A stretch of 50,521 nt of DNA from an uncultured Caulobacterales bacterium (GCA_938001915.1 CALLBD010000054.1:1-50521), one strand, 5' to 3'; shown: positions 8,076 to 18,229, counted from the first letter of the stretch. A program made the numbers and translations. Notes: a model not told the origin generated them from the sequence alone.

Positions 8076-10631
8076 GTGACACGCCCTGCTCTCACTAAAC
8101 CGCAAATTGCGTTAAGCCCCTATCTGAGTGAAATTTCCACACAGCATGGCGAGAGCCATGATTTAGAGACACTTTATGCAGCCGTCGAAACAGCAGATGC
8201 GGGTTCGCTGTTATCTCTCAAAGCAATTTTTGCGCTCGCATTTTCGTGCACAGAGTTTGAGAGTTTTGACGATGCCGGCGAAATTTGGAGCCGCTTCGCG
8301 GACGCGACCATACAGCGGGCGTTGTCCTTGGCTTGGGAACAAGCCAGTGCACGTCACCGTTTGAAACTTCCAACAGGGCCTGCTCCCGGATTATTTATCT
8401 TGGGCCTTGGGAAGCTAGGCGGGCAGGACCTCAACTTTTCCTCAGACGTGGATTTAATCGCAGTATTCGACCCAGAAACCCTGCCCGTTCCCGAAACAAA
8501 GGGACAAGCCTATATTGCCTCCGATATATGTAAACGGGTTACGCAAATTCTGCAGCCGCGGAATGCGCCTGACTTTGTCTGGCGCGCCGATTGGCGCCTA
8601 CGGCCAGAAAGTTCTGGGACTGGCCTCGCGATCAGCACGACAAAAGCCGAAACATTTTACTTTTTTAGGTCTCTGCCTTGGCACCGTTTGGCGCTCATGA
8701 AGGCCCGCGTTGTTGGCGGCGACATCGCCGCGGGAGAGCAGTTTCTATCCCGCTTAGAGCCTTTCATATGGCGGCGAAATTTAGATTTCACCACGCTCGA
8801 CGAACTCGCCGCGCTAAAGACTCGGATAAATAATGAGCATCCCGGACTGCAATATGAGCGCGCCGCACCTGAGCCAATAACGCCGCAGGCCAGCGGTTTT
8901 AACGTAAAGCTAGGCCGAGGCGGTATCCGTGAAATCGAATTTATTGCAAATGCGCAGCAACTTATTCACGGCGGGAAACATCCTCGACTGCGCGTAACAA
9001 ACACGAGGGCGGCCTTGTCAGAATTGGCGGACGCGGGCTTTCTGACGGCCTTTGAAGCGGGCGAACTTCGAGACCATTATGCTGTCTTTAGGCAGCTTGA
9101 GAACACCCTCCAGATGCTGCGAAACGAACATTCGCATATTGTGCCAAATGGCGATGATTTAGACGCCTGCTTGGGCCTGTTAGGGAACCCAGACGACTTT
9201 GACAAAGATATCTACACGCGCCGCCAACTTGTGCATAAAAAGTTCTCTGAGCTTTTCCAAGACAGGCCAACGCCAGATGATACACTCCATCTCGGAAGCT
9301 TGTCTGGCTTAGATAAGAAAATCGCAGAAAGCTGGTGCCATGGGTTTCAAGATCATGGTCTGCCCATCAATAAACAAACCAAATATCGCGATTTAGGACA
9401 AAAACTTACAAAACGTGTAATGAGGCTAGACAGCTCAGAAGCCTTTAAACGTATCGATGGTTTCCTCACGCAAATTGGAAGATCAGAGCAATATTTCGCG
9501 CTCCTCAACCGCCAGCCAGCCCTGCTCGACAAGCTGATCGTACCGCTCCTTCATAGTCCTCATATGAGTGAAATTTTGAAGCAATCCCCACATATCATAG
9601 ATATATTCTTATCCTCAGATAGCAGTGACCTCATTGAACAATCACAATTTGTTTTGACATCAAAAGATTATGAGCATCGCTTGGAGGCGCTGAGGCGCTT
9701 TGTAAATGAGCAGCTGTTTAACGCCTATACCAAATTTTTAGAGGGCGTTTTTTCCCCAAAAGGTTTACAGACCAAGCTCACCGCTATCGCAGAGAGAACG
9801 CTGGAACTTTCCATTCAAATAGTTTGTGAGGATTTGGGTTTAACGGGCATAGCGCTCACCGTTTTGGGGCTTGGGAAAATGGGAACGCAGGCGATGGCGC
9901 CGCAAAGTGACCTCGATCTAATTTTTATCTTCCCCGATGATGTCGACTCAGATCTATCGGCCAAAATCGTACAGCGCCTTCGGACAACATTGACCGTAAA
10001 ATTACGCGAGGGCATCGCCTATGAACTCGACATGCGATTACGGCCCTCTGGCCGCTCTGGTCCGCCGGCGGTAAAGCTATCATCCTTTTATGACCATCAT
10101 ATGATGCGCGCGCATAGTTGGGAACATATCGCCCTCGCCCCTGCGCGAATAGTGGCTGGCGACCCATCACTTGGCGACGAGGTCATGCGCATAAAATCTG
10201 ATATTTTTGCACGCCCGCGCGATATACGCGCCTTCAAACAAGATGCCTTTGCAATGCTAACGCGTCTGCGCTCAGAACGCTTAATTGAAACCGACACGGA
10301 TGTATGGCGATGCAAACTCAGGCGCGGAGGTCTGATGGGAGCGGATTACCTTCGCTCATGCCTTGCCGTCACCCGCACACCCATCACCCTAGAATTCGAA
10401 TCCGCCCTAGCAGTGTGGAATGGTTTGCAATCATGGGAGCGCTTATTGGGATTGACCGGAAAGCCCATCGCCGCAACCCCCTTGCGTTTCGCAGATAGCC
10501 TCGGCCTGAAAACACTCAAAAATAGGCAAAGCAAACTAGAAAAGGCTATCAAAGCGGCGACTTATAATTTTTTCAAAGATGTAGATATTGAAAACACCCC
10601 TGCGGCAGCCCCTGTTGTGTGGACGAATTAA
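8076..10631 (+). CDS. glnE: Bifunctional glutamine synthetase adenylyltransferase / adenylyl-removing enzyme
   Basis: An 851-residue GlnE, which adenylylates and deadenylylates glutamine synthetase according to nitrogen status. Both nucleotidyltransferase cores are visible: GLGKLGGQDLNFSSDVDLI near residue 109 (removing domain) and GLGKMGTQAMAPQSDLDLI near 597 (transferase domain). Each has the paired Asp metal ligands, and RLRPSG follows the second core. It is shorter than the usual 930-1000 residues, mainly at the N-terminus. The start is forced to GTG 8076, because the autotransporter's stop TAG is in the same frame only two codons earlier. No clear Shine-Dalgarno is seen, so translation may depend on coupling to the autotransporter. 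That pairing is unusual. Confidence 0.92.
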   Translation: MTRPALTKPQIALSPYLSEISTQHGESHDLETLYAAVETADAGSLLSLKAIFALAFSCTEFESFDDAGEIWSRFADATIQRALSLAWEQASARHRLKLPTGPAPGLFILGLGKLGGQDLNFSSDVDLIAVFDPETLPVPETKGQAYIASDICKRVTQILQPRNAPDFVWRADWRLRPESSGTGLAISTTKAETFYFFRSLPWHRLALMKARVVGGDIAAGEQFLSRLEPFIWRRNLDFTTLDELAALKTRINNEHPGLQYERAAPEPITPQASGFNVKLGRGGIREIEFIANAQQLIHGGKHPRLRVTNTRAALSELADAGFLTAFEAGELRDHYAVFRQLENTLQMLRNEHSHIVPNGDDLDACLGLLGNPDDFDKDIYTRRQLVHKKFSELFQDRPTPDDTLHLGSLSGLDKKIAESWCHGFQDHGLPINKQTKYRDLGQKLTKRVMRLDSSEAFKRIDGFLTQIGRSEQYFALLNRQPALLDKLIVPLLHSPHMSEILKQSPHIIDIFLSSDSSDLIEQSQFVLTSKDYEHRLEALRRFVNEQLFNAYTKFLEGVFSPKGLQTKLTAIAERTLELSIQIVCEDLGLTGIALTVLGLGKMGTQAMAPQSDLDLIFIFPDDVDSDLSAKIVQRLRTTLTVKLREGIAYELDMRLRPSGRSGPPAVKLSSFYDHHMMRAHSWEHIALAPARIVAGDPSLGDEVMRIKSDIFARPRDIRAFKQDAFAMLTRLRSERLIETDTDVWRCKLRRGGLMGADYLRSCLAVTRTPITLEFESALAVWNGLQSWERLLGLTGKPIAATPLRFADSLGLKTLKNRQSKLEKAIKAATYNFFKDVDIENTPAAAPVVWTN

Positions 10632-10716
10632 ATTTTTCCTGCAGAAATCGCCTTGCGAAGCGCGCAAATCACCGCATATTGCCCGAAAACAACTAAAGAA
10701 CGAAAATAGAACAATT

Positions 10717-12720
10717 ATGGCCTCAGCCAAGAAAAAAGATCTGTTCACTGGGAAAAGCGGGGACGCGGCGCAGGATAATTACACAGCCAGCGATATTGAA
10801 GTTCTGGAGGGTCTGGAAGCCGTTCGTCTTCGCCCCGGTATGTATATTGGCGGCACAGATGATCGCGCGCTACATCACCTCTTTGCCGAAGTTATTGACA
10901 ACTCCATGGACGAAGCCGTTGCGGGTCATGCCTCCCGTATCGAGGTTGAATTGGATGCAGAAGGATTTTTATCCGTCTCTGATAATGGCCGCGGCATCCC
11001 TATTGGCCCCCACCCGAAATTCCCAAAAAAATCTGCTTTGGAAGTCATTCTGACCGAACTTCATTCAGGCGGCAAATTTTCTAACAAAGCCTATGAAACC
11101 TCAGGCGGGTTGCATGGGGTCGGCGTCTCAGTGGTGAATGCCCTGTCGGATGTTTTGGAAGTCGAGGTTGCTAGAAATAAAACCCTGCACCACATGCGAT
11201 TTGAACGCGGTAAGCCTGTTGGCAAAATTAAAAATATGGGCGCCATAAATAATCGCCGTGGCACTAAACTTCGTTTTCATCCGGACGCTGAGATTTTCGG
11301 TAAATCACTTCAATTCCGTGCTGTAAAATTATTTAACATGGCTCGCGCTAAAGCTTACCTTCAACCCGGCGTCGAAATTCGGTGGAAATGCGCGCCTGAG
11401 AAACTCAAAAACTCGCCAAATATACCAGAGCAAGCGGTCTTCCATTTCCCGGGCGGGCTGGCAGATTACCTATCCGAAACCCTGGGCACAAAAGCCACAA
11501 TCACAGAAACTATTTTCTCCGGTAAGTCAAAAAAGGACACGGGGCATGGCCGCGTCGAGTGGGCCATCAGCTGGTCTCCCGAAGGTTACGGCGAAGCGGA
11601 TAGCTTTGTGCGGTCCTATTGCAACACGGTCCCAACACCCGGCGGCGGGACCCATGAAGCTGGCCTGCGGGCTGCCATCACCAAAGGCCTCCGCGCCTAT
11701 GCCGACCTAACGGGCATGGGGAAAAAGGTCAGCCATGTTACCCCAGATGATGTTATGTTCGGTGCGGGCGCACTCGTTTCTGTGTTCATCAAGAGCCCAG
11801 AATTTCAGGGACAAACCAAGGACCGTCTTTCCAATTCAGAAGCATCTCGTCTTGTTGAAAACGCGGTGAGAGACTTATTTGACCATTGGCTCGCCAGCTC
11901 CCCCAAAGATGCAACGAAGCTTTTAGAATGGGCCATTGAGCGGGCCGATGAGCGCGTCAAACGCCGCAAGGCCCGAGACGTGAAACGGAAATCCGCTACA
12001 AAAAAGTTACGTCTTCCTGGAAAGCTTGCTGATTGCTCCCGCAAGGGCAGCGAAGACACTGAAATATTTATCGTAGAGGGCGACTCAGCTGGCGGCTCCG
12101 CAAAGCAAGCGCGCTCCCGTGAAACCCAAGCCATTCTACCGTTGAAGGGTAAAATCCTAAATGTCGAATCCGCGACAATGGATAAAATTCAGCGCAATAA
12201 CGAAATAAATGACCTTTCCGTTGCCTTAGGTATAGGACTTGGCCGGAAATTTGACATAGACGATTTGCGCTACGAGCGTGTTGTTATCATGACGGATGCG
12301 GATGTTGATGGGGCCCATATCGCCGCGCTGCTTATTACATTCTTCTATCGCTATACACCGGGCCTCATAGAGGCGGGTCGTCTATATATGGCCATGCCTC
12401 CGCTTTACAAGATGACACAAGGCTCAAAGACGATTTACGCCGTGGATGACGCGCACAGAGAAGAGCTTATGCAGACGGAGTTCAAAGGCAACAGTAAAGT
12501 TGAAATCGGCCGCTTTAAGGGTCTTGGAGAAATGAACCCTGCCCAATTAAAGGTCACAACGATGGACCCGAAAACGCGAACCTTAGCCCGTATCACTCTG
12601 GACGTAGATGAAATGGCAACAACAGAAAGCCTTGTCGGCACACTGATGGGTAAGCGCTCAGAGTTACGATATGAATATATTCAAGAGCACGCGAAATTCG
12701 TCGAAGAGGTCGATATTTAA
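10717..12720 (+). CDS. parE: DNA topoisomerase IV subunit B
   Basis: A 667-residue type IIA topoisomerase ATPase subunit that with ParC decatenates replicated chromosomes. The GHKL part has EVIDNSMDEAVAG and DNGRGIP, then SGGLHGVGVSVVNALS. The TOPRIM domain begins EGDSAGGSAKQARS near residue 453 and contains DADVDGAHI near 526. The size (about 670, not the roughly 800 of GyrB) and an uninterrupted C-terminus point to ParE. Translation most likely starts at ATG 10717 (MASAKKKDLF). An open frame runs back to 10588, overlapping the glnE end, but it encodes an atypical basic leader. It is followed by a bidirectional hairpin terminator. Confidence 0.93.
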   Translation: MASAKKKDLFTGKSGDAAQDNYTASDIEVLEGLEAVRLRPGMYIGGTDDRALHHLFAEVIDNSMDEAVAGHASRIEVELDAEGFLSVSDNGRGIPIGPHPKFPKKSALEVILTELHSGGKFSNKAYETSGGLHGVGVSVVNALSDVLEVEVARNKTLHHMRFERGKPVGKIKNMGAINNRRGTKLRFHPDAEIFGKSLQFRAVKLFNMARAKAYLQPGVEIRWKCAPEKLKNSPNIPEQAVFHFPGGLADYLSETLGTKATITETIFSGKSKKDTGHGRVEWAISWSPEGYGEADSFVRSYCNTVPTPGGGTHEAGLRAAITKGLRAYADLTGMGKKVSHVTPDDVMFGAGALVSVFIKSPEFQGQTKDRLSNSEASRLVENAVRDLFDHWLASSPKDATKLLEWAIERADERVKRRKARDVKRKSATKKLRLPGKLADCSRKGSEDTEIFIVEGDSAGGSAKQARSRETQAILPLKGKILNVESATMDKIQRNNEINDLSVALGIGLGRKFDIDDLRYERVVIMTDADVDGAHIAALLITFFYRYTPGLIEAGRLYMAMPPLYKMTQGSKTIYAVDDAHREELMQTEFKGNSKVEIGRFKGLGEMNPAQLKVTTMDPKTRTLARITLDVDEMATTESLVGTLMGKRSELRYEYIQEHAKFVEEVDI

Positions 12721-12734
12721 CAAGCGGAACGATT

Positions 12735-12767
12735 AACCGCGCGCAGGTCAAAACCTCACGCGGTTTT
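12735..12767. terminator. bidirectional terminator between parE and the DUF2155 gene
   Basis: AACCGCG (12735-12741) pairs with CGCGGTT (12759-12765), and inside it AGGT pairs with ACCT, followed by TTTTC on the plus strand. It sits between two convergent genes and can serve both. Confidence 0.65.
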
Positions 12768-12777
12768 CAATTACATT

Positions 12778-13197
12778 CTATTGTTGATCAAAATCGGGGA
12801 GGTCGACCTTGGGTGTTTTACAGCCAATGACCCAAACATCATAAACGCCGTGATCTAGTGCGGACACGGCGGGGCGCGACGCAAACATCCATCCCGAAAA
12901 AACGGTCTTGGCCTCGCCGGTTTCTTTCCCATTGCCGTCAAGTTCTGCGTCTTCAATTTTCAAAAACGCAAAGATTTCTGGCAACTCTTCTGGCGGCCGT
13001 TTTTCGCAATGGACCGCATCTATGGAAAGGCTGCCATATTCCAGCGTATCCCCGACTTTCACCGTAAAATCCTGCGTGGTCGCCGTCACCTTATCTAGCG
13101 CCCGCAAAACAATTGCCGTCCCCGGAATATTTGCCGCCTGTGCCACACTACCAAGCCCGATGGCGAGCGTTAGACCGAGAGCAAGACACATACGCAT
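12778..13197 (-). CDS. DUF2155 domain secreted protein
   Basis: A 139-residue protein with a Sec signal peptide (MRMCLALGLTLAIGLGSVAQA). The mature part begins NIPGTAIVLRALDKVT and has a 'VHCEKRPPEE' turn and the family end block GWMFASRPAVSALDHGVYDVWVIGC. Two Cys residues could form a disulphide. This is the DUF2155 family, known in alphaproteobacteria next to the NDUFA12 gene; its role is not established. The longer open frame up to 13290 lies inside the NDUFA12 gene. ATG 13197, five bases after that gene's stop, gives a proper signal peptide and is chosen. Export to the periplasm is inferred. Confidence 0.8.
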   Translation of the reverse strand: MRMCLALGLTLAIGLGSVAQAANIPGTAIVLRALDKVTATTQDFTVKVGDTLEYGSLSIDAVHCEKRPPEELPEIFAFLKIEDAELDGNGKETGEAKTVFSGWMFASRPAVSALDHGVYDVWVIGCKTPKVDLPDFDQQ

Positions 13198-13201
13198 CGA
13201 C

Positions 13202-13600
13202 TTACTTACCCGGTTTCCAAGCTTCGTAATCTGACGCCACAGGTGCTCTGACACCGCCGCGGTCCAAACTCCCCTTTGGCTTATACGCAAAGGGTGTTCC
13301 CGTCAGATTAGGCACATGGCTCTCCTGCCATCCGTGCACCTTAATATCGATGTCTTTTGGAAGTTCGTCATAGGTGTGATGCAGCCAGCCATTCCAAACC
13401 GGCGGGACCTTCGAGGCTTCTGCATAATCCGAATAGATGACGTAGCGGCGATTGCGCCCGTCATAGCGTAGCTTCTCGCTTTCGAAATACTGATTGCCGA
13501 ATTCGTCCTCTCCGACCTTCACGGCTTTCGTGCGAATTTGGAGTGAGGTGCCCAGTGTCGAGCCATTCCACCATGTGAATAAGCGTTTGAAAAATGCCAA
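13202..13600 (-). CDS. NADH:ubiquinone oxidoreductase NDUFA12 (B17.2) family subunit
   Basis: A 132-residue accessory subunit of respiratory complex I, the bacterial relative of mitochondrial NDUFA12. Diagnostic parts are the N-terminal FFKRLFTWWNGSTLGT, then GNQYFE, GRNRRYVIY, and VPPVWNGWLHHTYDELP in the middle. The C-terminus has the proline/glycine-rich substrate-like tail YEAWKPG. The open frame extends to 13687, but family length and GGAG seven bases upstream favour a TTG start at 13600; ATC at 13603 is an alternative. It is upstream of DUF2155 on the same strand with a four-base gap, as in other alphaproteobacteria, away from the main nuo operon. Confidence 0.88.
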   Translation of the reverse strand: MAFFKRLFTWWNGSTLGTSLQIRTKAVKVGEDEFGNQYFESEKLRYDGRNRRYVIYSDYAEASKVPPVWNGWLHHTYDELPKDIDIKVHGWQESHVPNLTGTPFAYKPKGSLDRGGVRAPVASDYEAWKPGK

Positions 13601-13791
13601 GATCCGACTCCGGAGTGATAGGTTACAGGCGGGTAGTAAGCCCGACAGCCCCTTCGGTAAAGACCGAATATGTGTAGAATAAGGCAATGCCAGCGGGCAT
13701 TAACGTGATATTTTGACAGAGCCCCTGAAAAAGTCAGAATCTTACGGGGATTTTATTGGAAACTGTGCAGTTTTACCCTGTAGAAGGAGCC

Positions 13792-14637
13792 GTGACTAAA
13801 AAACTGACCCCCGCCCTTCTGGCCCTCGCTACACTGGCCATCGCATTGCCTGCTTCGGCGCAAATACGTGTGGATGCGCGCATTCAAATGAGCAGCGGGT
13901 CCTGTTCGGGGTGTGATTTGTCAAATAAGGCTATGAACGGCATCCGCCTTAATAATGCCAACCTATCTGGTAGTATTTTCAACAACTCGAATTTGTCTGG
14001 CGGCTCTTTGGATGGCTCAAATTTGACAGGCGCACATTTCCGAAGCGCACTCATGTATCGTGTGCGAGGTGAAAATGTGACCATGCCGCGCGCCATATTG
14101 GAAGACGCCACACTCACAGAAGCCAATCTCACGAATGCCAAACTTGCCGACGCTAAATTATCCCGCGCCGATCTCTCGCGCGCCGTCTTCTCAGATGCAA
14201 ATTTCGAGGGCGCCGAGTTTGACAAAGCGGACCTGACGGGCGCCCAATTCAGAAGCGGGAAATTTCGAAACGCGCGATTCGGAACTGCCAATATGCAAAA
14301 CGCACTTTTTGACGGGGCCGATTTTTCTGGGGCCGATATGTCTCAGGTCGAAAGCCTCACGCAGACCCAATTAGAAACAGCTTGCGGCGACGAAAAAACT
14401 CGCCTCCCCGTGGGCCTCTCTCTTCCTTATTGCGACGGGATAAGCGAAGCTTTCTATAAGCACGACCATGCGGGGCTCAATCAAAACTTGACGGATGCCG
14501 CGCAACGTTTGGACAGGGCAATCTCCGACGTCGAAAATTTACTCGCGGCTTCAGCCCCTCAAGACAGGGCCCTCAGGACGCGCCTACAGCGCATCCATAG
14601 TGATCTCGTGCAGAGTAAAGCCGCTATAGCGCCTTAG
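13792..14637 (+). CDS. secreted pentapeptide-repeat protein
   Basis: A 281-residue protein with a signal peptide (MTKKLTPALLALATLAIALPASAQ) and then about 30 consecutive A(D/N)LxX-type pentapeptides, for example NANLSG, DANFEG, KADLTG, DGADFSG. Such repeats build a four-sided right-handed helix. After residue 190 there is a Cys-containing segment (ETACGDEKTRLP, LPYCDG) and a helical C-terminus with heptads (LDRAISDVENLL). The repeat family has no single function. GTG 13792 is chosen because it gives a clean signal peptide and follows AGAAGGAG, though the spacing is only two bases; TTG 13756 is the other option. Its 3' end faces aspS. Confidence 0.78.
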   Translation: MTKKLTPALLALATLAIALPASAQIRVDARIQMSSGSCSGCDLSNKAMNGIRLNNANLSGSIFNNSNLSGGSLDGSNLTGAHFRSALMYRVRGENVTMPRAILEDATLTEANLTNAKLADAKLSRADLSRAVFSDANFEGAEFDKADLTGAQFRSGKFRNARFGTANMQNALFDGADFSGADMSQVESLTQTQLETACGDEKTRLPVGLSLPYCDGISEAFYKHDHAGLNQNLTDAAQRLDRAISDVENLLAASAPQDRALRTRLQRIHSDLVQSKAAIAP

Positions 14638-14647
14638 GCATCCGGCG

Positions 14648-16480
14648 CTAATCTTTTGGGATTGGCGCGACGGTTTTAATATTCAGCTCTTTGAGTGCAG
14701 ACTGATCGACTTCCGCTGGCGCGTTCATCATTAAGTCCTGCGCATTCCCGTTCATCGGGAAGAGGATGACATCGCGAATAGTTTCTGTGCCCGCGAGCAG
14801 CATAACAATACGGTCGACACCGGGCGCAATTCCTCCATGCGGCGGTGCGCCAAATTTAAACGCATTGATCATGCCCGCGAATTTATCCTCTACGACTTCT
14901 GGGCCGTAACCTGCAATTTCGAACGCCTTATACATGACGTCGGCCTTGTGGTTTCGGATTGCACCTGAAGACAGCTCTACGCCGTTACACACGATGTCAT
15001 ATTGATAGGCGAGGATATCCAGTTTCTTCTCATCCGTATCCGCCTCGAGCAGGACATCCATCGCGGATTTGCCTTCTGGCGCTTGCGGCATAGAGAATGG
15101 GTTATGCGAGAAATCAATCGTATTATTATCTTCGTCCCATTCATACATCGGGTAATCGATCACCCAACAGAATTTGAAGACTCCCTCGGGGATAAGACCA
15201 AGCTCTTTAGCAACCTTATTTCGCGCGGCCCCCGCCAGCTTATAGGCGGCCGCTTTCTTACCAGCAGAGAAGAAGACACCGTCGCCAGCCCCGAGGCCCA
15301 TCTTATCAAGCAACGCCTTGAGGAGTTCTGGGTCAAAATTCTTTAGCGCTGGGTCTTGGGACACAACAGCGCCGTCTTCTTTGCGCAGGCGCGCATAGCC
15401 GAGGCCCGGTGCCTGCATTTCTTTCTTCGCCCATTTGTCGAGGCTGTCGAAGAATTTACGCGATTGGCTGTCCGTCGCACCTGGCGCAGGAATGGCAATA
15501 ACCTTACCGCCGCCGTTTGTGATTTTGGCAAAAATACCAAAGCCCGTTTTGCTTTCATCTGTGAAAAATTCGGACACATCGGTCAACTCAAATGGGATGC
15601 GTAGGTCGGGTTTATCTGACCCATATTTCGCCATCGACTCTTTGTAGGGAATACGCGGAAACGGCGTCTCGACTTTACGGCCATTGGCGAATTCTTCGAA
15701 CACACCTGCCATAACAGGTTCAATCGCCTGAAAGACATCCTCCTGCGTGACAAAGCTCATCTCGACATCAAGTTGATAAAACTCGCCGGGTGAACGATCA
15801 GCGCGCGCATCTTCATCGCGGAAACAAGGCGCGATTTGGAAATAGCGATCAAAGCCCGCGACCATGAGCAGCTGTTTAAATTGCTGCGGCGCTTGCGGGA
15901 GCGCATAAAATTTACCCGGGTTCAAGCGCGATGGCACGAGAAAATCGCGCGCGCCTTCGGGGGAACTTGCCGTCAAAATCGGCGTTTGAAATTCTGTGAA
16001 GCCCTGCGCAATCATACGGCTGCGGAGGGAGTTAATCACCTGCCCGCGTAAGATAATATTATTATGAAGCGTCTCACGGCGGAGGTCGAGATACCGGTGC
16101 TTGAGACGGATTTCTTCAGGATATTCTTGCTCACCGAAAACGGGAAGCGGGAGCGGGTCAGCTTGACTCTCGATAAGAAATGTCTGCGCGCGCAATTCAA
16201 CTTCACCCGTATCCAGTTCCGTATTGACCGCCTCAGCGTCGCGGGCGAGGACCTCCCCTGTTACAGTGATAACAGATTCCGAAGGGCAACGCTTTGCGCT
16301 CTCGTAAAACGCTTCATTCGGATAGACCACGATTTGGCTGATGCCATAATGGTCGCGAAGATCGATAAAGAGCGCATTGGCATGTTCACGTTTACGGTGA
16401 ACCCAGCCCGATAATTTTGCGGTTTCGCCGACGTCAGTTTTACGAAGTTGGCCACAGGTGTGGCTACGGAAAGCGTGCAT
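14648..16480 (-). CDS. aspS: Aspartyl-tRNA synthetase
   Basis: A 610-residue class IIb synthetase charging tRNA-Asp. It has the N-terminal OB anticodon-binding domain ([19 protein letters not shown], residues 25-43), motif 2 as [11 protein letters not shown]-x-PGEF near 218, a bacterial GAD insertion (about 300-420), and motif 3 [14 protein letters not shown] near 550. The end [13 protein letters not shown] is typical. Many alphaproteobacterial AspRS enzymes also charge tRNA-Asn; that cannot be decided here by eye. GAGG precedes ATG 16480 by about eight bases. A stable hairpin lies 35 nt further upstream. It converges with the pentapeptide gene, the two stops being ten bases apart. Confidence 0.97.
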   Translation of the reverse strand: MHAFRSHTCGQLRKTDVGETAKLSGWVHRKREHANALFIDLRDHYGISQIVVYPNEAFYESAKRCPSESVITVTGEVLARDAEAVNTELDTGEVELRAQTFLIESQADPLPLPVFGEQEYPEEIRLKHRYLDLRRETLHNNIILRGQVINSLRSRMIAQGFTEFQTPILTASSPEGARDFLVPSRLNPGKFYALPQAPQQFKQLLMVAGFDRYFQIAPCFRDEDARADRSPGEFYQLDVEMSFVTQEDVFQAIEPVMAGVFEEFANGRKVETPFPRIPYKESMAKYGSDKPDLRIPFELTDVSEFFTDESKTGFGIFAKITNGGGKVIAIPAPGATDSQSRKFFDSLDKWAKKEMQAPGLGYARLRKEDGAVVSQDPALKNFDPELLKALLDKMGLGAGDGVFFSAGKKAAAYKLAGAARNKVAKELGLIPEGVFKFCWVIDYPMYEWDEDNNTIDFSHNPFSMPQAPEGKSAMDVLLEADTDEKKLDILAYQYDIVCNGVELSSGAIRNHKADVMYKAFEIAGYGPEVVEDKFAGMINAFKFGAPPHGGIAPGVDRIVMLLAGTETIRDVILFPMNGNAQDLMMNAPAEVDQSALKELNIKTVAPIPKD

Positions 16481-16514
16481 GATATATCCTCTAGTTCGAT
16501 ATCAGAACTCTTGT

Positions 16515-16545
16515 GATGCGGGTCTGATAAACCGTCAGCCGCATC
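16515..16545 (-). promoter_or_regulatory. hairpin in the aspS leader
   Basis: GATGCGG ... CCGCATC and an inner CTGA ... TCAG form an 11-bp stem with a 2-nt bulge and a 7-nt loop, 35 nt upstream of aspS. There is no U tract and no T-box-like tRNA-binding sequence, so its role (leader structure, protein site) is open. Confidence 0.35.
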
Positions 16546-16717
16546 GGGTTAATGTGCGAGCGGCCTAGCGGATAGAAGGAAAGTGTCAAGTGCAGCAGAA
16601 AACAGGATGCATATCGATAAGCGGAAGCGGACCGCCTCCGACGGGCTTAGACATCCACAGGCTTAATGCCGCCGTTCTTTGGTCATATCTATGGCTACAA
16701 TCATAAAAACAGGAAAG

Positions 16718-17080
16718 TTAGTTGCCGCTGCCCCGGCTACGGTTATTTTTTTGAACACCTTCCAAAAACTCACGCGCTCTTTCTTCTTCCTCAGCCCATC
16801 GGGCTGCTGACGCACAGACCTTCTTTTTCAAATTAGACCCTGGGACCTTCTGACGTTTGCAAATTCGCCGATTTGGATCTTTTGCTTCTGTCTTTTCGGC
16901 GACGGGCGTTGGCTCAGCTTTTGTAACTGGCGCTGTTTCTGCGGTAGCGGTGGGTTCCGCAGCAGCGGTTGATTCTGCAACACTGACAACTTCGGGCGCT
17001 GTGTTGGGCGTCGCGCAAGCCGTGATTGCAAAACCAGCCACGGCAAAAGCCCCTATAAGTTTTAAAGTTAATTTCGCCAT
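16718..17080 (-). CDS. small lipoprotein with Ala/Glu-rich linker and Cys-containing C-terminus
   Basis: A 120-residue protein with a lipobox signal (GFAITAC; Cys at 22). A low-complexity Ala/Thr/Glu/Pro linker (about 25-67) follows. The C-terminal block is RRICKRQKVPGSNLKKKVCASAARW, then a charged helix. Pairs of Cys spaced by a basic GSxxxxK stretch are common in small envelope proteins of sphingomonads and Caulobacter relatives; the function is unknown. AGGGAAA lies before ATG 17080. It stands alone between aspS and the divergent LLM oxidoreductase gene. A disulphide between the two Cys is plausible. Confidence 0.65.
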   Translation of the reverse strand: MAKLTLKLIGAFAVAGFAITACATPNTAPEVVSVAESTAAAEPTATAETAPVTKAEPTPVAEKTEAKDPNRRICKRQKVPGSNLKKKVCASAARWAEEEERAREFLEGVQKNNRSRGSGN

Positions 17081-17192
17081 CAGATTTCCCTTCTCCGAGC
17101 GAATTTCGTCATAATCCGCGTTTGCAGACTAAATCAAAGTCTCAGAGATAAGACAAGATTGATTTGCGCTAATCTTGCTCTATCCTTGTCCT

Positions 17193-18206
17193 ATGCCTAT
17201 CCCTGTCTCCATACTCGATCTTGCCCGCGTTGTTGAGGGCGGAAGTATTTCGCAGAGTTTTGAGGATTGTGTAAGCACGGCTCAGGCCGCTGAGCGCTTT
17301 GGGTATAATCGGGTCTGGTATGCGGAGCATCATAACATGGCGAGTGTCGCCAGCTCGGCGACATCCGTCCTGATAGCCCACATTGCAGCGCAGACAAAAA
17401 CTATTCGGTTAGGATCTGGAGGGGTTATGCTGCCCAATCACAGTCCGCTGACCATTGCCGAGCAATTTGGGACTTTGGCAACGCTGCACCCCAACCGCAT
17501 TGACCTCGGCTTAGGGCGCGCGCCCGGCGGAGATCAGAATGTTATCCGCGCCTTGCGCAAGGACGGGCCCGCCGCGGCCAATCGGTTTCCGCAAGATGTT
17601 TTGGAGCTCCTTGCCTATTTAGGTGACCCAGACGAAGACGCCTCCTTACCCGTCAGAGCCATTCCAGGTGAAGGCACGAAAGTCCCCGTTTGGATACTCG
17701 GCTCTAGCCTGTTTGGCGCAAGGCTCGCGGCGCATTTAGGCCTGCCTTACGCCTTTGCCTCTCATTTCGCGCCTAACCACTTATTCGAAGCGGCGGAGAC
17801 CTATCGCGCGAATTTTCAGCCCTCCCAATATTTAGACGCACCCTATTTCATGATGGCCTGTAATATCTTTGCAGCGGACACAGAGGCCGAAGCAAAGTTT
17901 CATTTCTCGACGCTCCTGCAAGCCTTTGTCGGTATCGTCACAAATAGCCGCGGGCTTATCGCGCCGCCTGTTGAAAATTATCAGCTACCCGAGGCCCTGC
18001 GTCCCCCTATTGAAGGCATGTTGCAAGGCAGCGCGGTAGGCACCCCAGAACAAGTCGCGAACCGCCTTTCCCTATTTCACGAGAAACTCGCGCCAGATGA
18101 GTTCATTTTTTCTATGCCCTTTTACCACCAAGCTGCGCGCTTGCATGCGATGGAGTTAGTCATGGATATCCGCGAAAAAATTGGCGGACTCGGCGAAGCT
18201 GCCTAA
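17193..18206 (+). CDS. LLM-class flavin-dependent oxidoreductase (bacterial luciferase-like)
   Basis: A 337-residue TIM-barrel flavoprotein of the luciferase-like monooxygenase superfamily, cytoplasmic, presumably using reduced FMN. The family block [20 protein letters not shown] is at about 42-61, followed by [15 protein letters not shown] and [13 protein letters not shown]. This matches the YhbW/MsnO8-type subgroup, whose substrates are mostly unknown. Start ATG 17193 gives [11 protein letters not shown], the usual N-terminus; an ATG six codons upstream is less likely. No partner reductase gene is adjacent, so no pathway can be inferred. Confidence 0.88.
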   Translation: MPIPVSILDLARVVEGGSISQSFEDCVSTAQAAERFGYNRVWYAEHHNMASVASSATSVLIAHIAAQTKTIRLGSGGVMLPNHSPLTIAEQFGTLATLHPNRIDLGLGRAPGGDQNVIRALRKDGPAAANRFPQDVLELLAYLGDPDEDASLPVRAIPGEGTKVPVWILGSSLFGARLAAHLGLPYAFASHFAPNHLFEAAETYRANFQPSQYLDAPYFMMACNIFAADTEAEAKFHFSTLLQAFVGIVTNSRGLIAPPVENYQLPEALRPPIEGMLQGSAVGTPEQVANRLSLFHEKLAPDEFIFSMPFYHQAARLHAMELVMDIREKIGGLGEAA

Positions 18207-18229
18207 GGCTCCATTTTGGATTAAAATTT

